A DNA stretch of 64,000 nt from Delphinus delphis (lineage: Eukaryota; Chordata; Mammalia; Artiodactyla; Delphinidae). Made by a program: the position numbers and the translations under genes. The notes beneath the pieces are model-generated. The model was not told where the DNA came from, searched no databases, and saw only the letters and a program-made list of their open reading frames with translations. The DNA lies in contig NC_082695.1 in the NCBI RefSeq assembly GCF_949987515.2, positions 73,930,466-73,994,465 of the forward strand. The letters run 5' to 3'. Shown here piece after piece: positions 61,620 through 64,000 of the stretch (position 1 is its first letter; each line of letters opens with the position of its first letter).

Positions 61620-62110
61620 TCAAATTCATTTCACTAGACCTATCAGACTGGCAGCAACCCAAAAGCTTGACATAATGAAAGTGTTGATAAGCATAGAGAG
61701 CAACAGAAACTCTCCTACACTGCTGTTGTAAGTGAAAATTAGCATAACCATTTGAGAGCAGCAGGCAATGCCCAGTCAAGTTGAAAATGTGCATATTATC
61801 CCAGTAGCTCCGGTCCTAAGTACACTGAGGACTAGAACACTGAGAAATCCAAGTACACGAGCACAAGGGCTCACACACAAGAGAGAAAACAGTTATTGCA
61901 GGATTGTTTTTAATAGCTAAAAGCTTGGGAAATAATCCAAATGTCTGTCAACAAGACTGGATATACAAACTGTGGTTTACTCATACAGAAAAATATCACG
62001 TTTTGATAATGTAAAATATAAAAAGCGAGCTGTGAAGGGATAGGTATATTCATGATACCATTTATGTCAAAGTCTAAATACTTGAAAAATTAACAGTATA
62101 AGCTTTGTGT
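61620..62110 (+). repeat. Older L1 fragment
   Basis: Plus-strand, diverged end of L1 ORF2 and 3' UTR: 'tctcctacactgctgttgta', 'taatagctaaaagcttggga', 'atccaaatgtctgtcaacaa'. Frames are broken. Confidence 0.65.
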
Positions 62111-62190
62111 TTGTAACATTTTATCTTTTGCAGATAAATACAGTGTTTTTGTTATATTCTCTAACATTTGCAAAGATCTAAAATATTTTG

Positions 62191-62400
62191 GGTTTTTTTT
62201 GGGTTTTTTTGTTTTTGTTTTTTGTGGTACGCGGGCCTCGCACTGTTGCGGCCTCTCCCGTTGCGGAGCGCAGGCTCAGCGGCCATGGGTCACGGGCCCA
62301 GCCGCTCCGCGGCATGTGGGATCTTCCCGGACCGGGGCACGAACCCGCGTCCCCTGCATCGGCAGGCGGACTCTCAACCACTGCGCCACCAGGGAAGCCC
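62191..62400 (-). repeat. Young CHR SINE, inverted, with target-site duplication
   Basis: Minus-strand SINE with a T/G-rich tail, reversed box B and reversed head. It lacks about 15 bp of the body (the 'acaggctccggac' region). Flanked by 'ctaaaatattttg' at 62178-62190 and 62401-62413. Confidence 0.95.
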
Positions 62401-62439
62401 CTAAAATATTTTGTTTTAAAGAATGTGTTTTGAATCTAG

Positions 62440-62548
62440 AGAGACAGGAACACCGTATCAACTCTAGCCCTTACTAATAGTGAGACTTTGGTCATATTAA
62501 CCTTTGTGAGCCTTGGTTTTCTCATCTGGTATGGGAGAATTCTGAGTA
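62440..62548 (+). repeat. MIR fragment
   Basis: Plus-strand: 'tagtgagactttggtcatat', 'gagccttggttttctcatct'. Short. Confidence 0.6.
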
Positions 62549-63194
62549 CAAAGGAAGAGAAGATTGTCTTGAGCTGAGGAAACACCAACTTTCTGAGAAA
62601 AATGGAGGTGAGAATAACGAAGTACCGGGAGAACCACAACTTGGTACCAAAACAATTAAGAATGATGGACACAAACTCATGGAGCACAATGGTATTGGAT
62701 AGGCATGCTCATTTCTTGACACTAAATCAAGGAAATAAAAGGACACTTTTTGTTTTTCTTGTTTGTGCTAGTTTATAAACTAGAAAAAGCACAACAATTC
62801 TTAGAGCACAGCTCCTGTGTGTATTTGGGATGCTTCTGACCTCAGGAGCTAAGACTTAAAAACTATCTTTTAGGCTGGGGTTTCTCAACAGTTAATCTCA
62901 TCCATTTGATATTATTAGCTCTGGTCAATGTTCAAGACTGCCACTTTCTAATCTTGGCCCTAAATTTCAAACTCAGATTCTGGAGTGATCTGTGTTATAT
63001 TTACAGTCTTGATGATACGATGCCTGTTAAACCAAGGTGACATAAACTCAGAATACAGCTGTCAAGTTTCTTCGTTTAGCAAGCAAATGAAGTACACAGC
63101 GTTCAATGTGTCTATTCAAAGGGACCTTAGCTAATCCTTCTAGTCTTAACACATTTTTCATCTCATCCATCAAACTCGAAGTTGAACTACATGA
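62549..63194. other. Unclassified intronic sequence
   Basis: About 650 bp. Nothing recognised. Confidence 0.35.
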
Positions 63195-63425
63195 AGTACT
63201 TTAATGGAATCCGAGTCACAGCTCCACCCCTTCCTAGCTGTGCGCCAACGGGCAAGTCACTTAACCTCTTCTATGTCATTTTCCACATCTGTAAAATGGA
63301 GATAATAAAACTGCTTACTTCATGGGGCTACTATGGGGACTAAATGAGTTATTTTAAAATACCTTGATGAGTGCCTGGAACATAGGAAATGCAGCAAGTA
63401 TTCTAAATGAGTGCGGTTATAAATA
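63195..63425 (+). repeat. MIR element
   Basis: Plus-strand MIR: 'ccttcctagctgtgcgccaa', 'gggcaagtcacttaacctct', 'catctgtaaaatggagataa' and 'gatgagtgcctggaacatag'. One of the best preserved here. Confidence 0.85.
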
Positions 63426-63820
63426 GGCTACATTGGCAAGACAAGGTGATATTGAACATCCTGCTTTTCATTAAACATGTCCAATAGCTAATGCATCTAA
63501 AGATTTAGAGTCTCCTACACCAAGGATGTCAGGAATAATGAGCACGTTTCCATATGTTATAGGATAGCTAGAGTAAAAGCCATGAAACAGATGAGTTCAT
63601 TCTCAAAAACTCCACAGTAAATTTCAGATGCTACCCAAACTGCAAAGAAATGTCCAACTTCAGTTCTCAAAATATACACACACAGATGTTTTCTCTTAAT
63701 TTCCATCCCTAAAGGTCTCCGAAGAAGCCACTGTTCCTCAGAACCTAGCTCCATTAAACATAATTGTAAATATGTTTGTATCTATTATCGAGATACTTTC
63801 AAAAGGAACAATTTAAAACA
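63426..63820. other. Unclassified intronic sequence
   Basis: About 400 bp. Nothing recognised. Confidence 0.35.
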
Positions 63821-64000
63821 AGTCAGAGTGAAGTAAGACAGAGAAAAACAAATACTGTATGCTAACACATATATATGGAATCTAAACAAAAAATGGTTCT
63901 GATGAACCTAGGGGCAGGACAGGAATAAAGATGCAGACATAAAGAATGGACATGACGACATGGGGAGGGGGAAGGGTAAGCGGGGACGAAGTGAGAGAGT
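63821..64000 (+). repeat. Cetartiodactyl L1 3' UTR, cut by the window edge
   Basis: Plus-strand L1: 'agtcagagtgaagtaagaca', 'ctaacacatatatatggaat', 'atggggagggggaagggtaa'. The rest of its 3' UTR lies beyond the window. Confidence 0.87.

Larger units (their letters stand above)
9894..64000 (-). other. CCBE1: CCBE1 intron 2, 3' part
   Basis: More than 54 kb of intron with no sign of exon 2 (expected to encode the segment ending TTCYR). It ends at the exon 3 acceptor at 9894-9895. Mammalian CCBE1 is known for a very long intron here. All features to the right of 9893 lie in it and were probably transcribed as part of the pre-mRNA. Confidence 0.85.

Overview
This window looks like cetacean nuclear DNA, probably from a toothed whale. 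The strongest evidence is about fourteen tRNA-derived SINEs whose head matches the CHR family of whales, hippos and ruminants, with the 'GGCTTCCCTGGTGGCGCAG' start typical of whale genomes. There are also many cetartiodactyl L1 3' ends. I saw no Bov-B or Bov-tA elements, which would be expected in a ruminant.

The window lies inside one gene on the minus strand, CCBE1 (collagen and calcium-binding EGF domains 1). CCBE1 is a secreted matrix protein needed for VEGF-C processing and lymphatic vessel growth. Two coding exons are visible, both with good splice sites and matching phases: exon 3 at 9841-9893 (53 bp) and exon 4 at 790-924 (135 bp). The rest is intron: 1-789 is the start of intron 4, 925-9840 is all of intron 3 (8.9 kb), and 9894-64000 is part of a very large intron 2. 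I did not find exons 1 or 2, which agrees with the long intron 2 of mammalian CCBE1.

The introns are mostly interspersed repeats. They include CHR SINEs in young (about 210 bp plus A tail) and older (about 120 bp or 300-360 bp) forms, many with clear target-site duplications. There are about ten 5'-truncated cetartiodactyl L1 3' ends, older L1, L2 and MIR relics, MaLR-type LTRs without viral genes, and hAT-Charlie, Tigger-like and mariner DNA-transposon remnants. The most unusual piece of structure is a 12-copy, 30-bp minisatellite at 55471-55835, which begins at the end of a MIR. Other points of note are an L1 with a 5' inversion at 49059-49628, inverted pairs of young SINEs, a CHR SINE with its box-B region duplicated, a diverged 44-bp repeat pair at 37.6 and 39.1 kb, and a possible intronic polyadenylation site at 59.25 kb.

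The remaining long reading frames look like chance or repeat-derived frames. I see no second gene, no RNA gene and no sign of a previously undescribed coding system.
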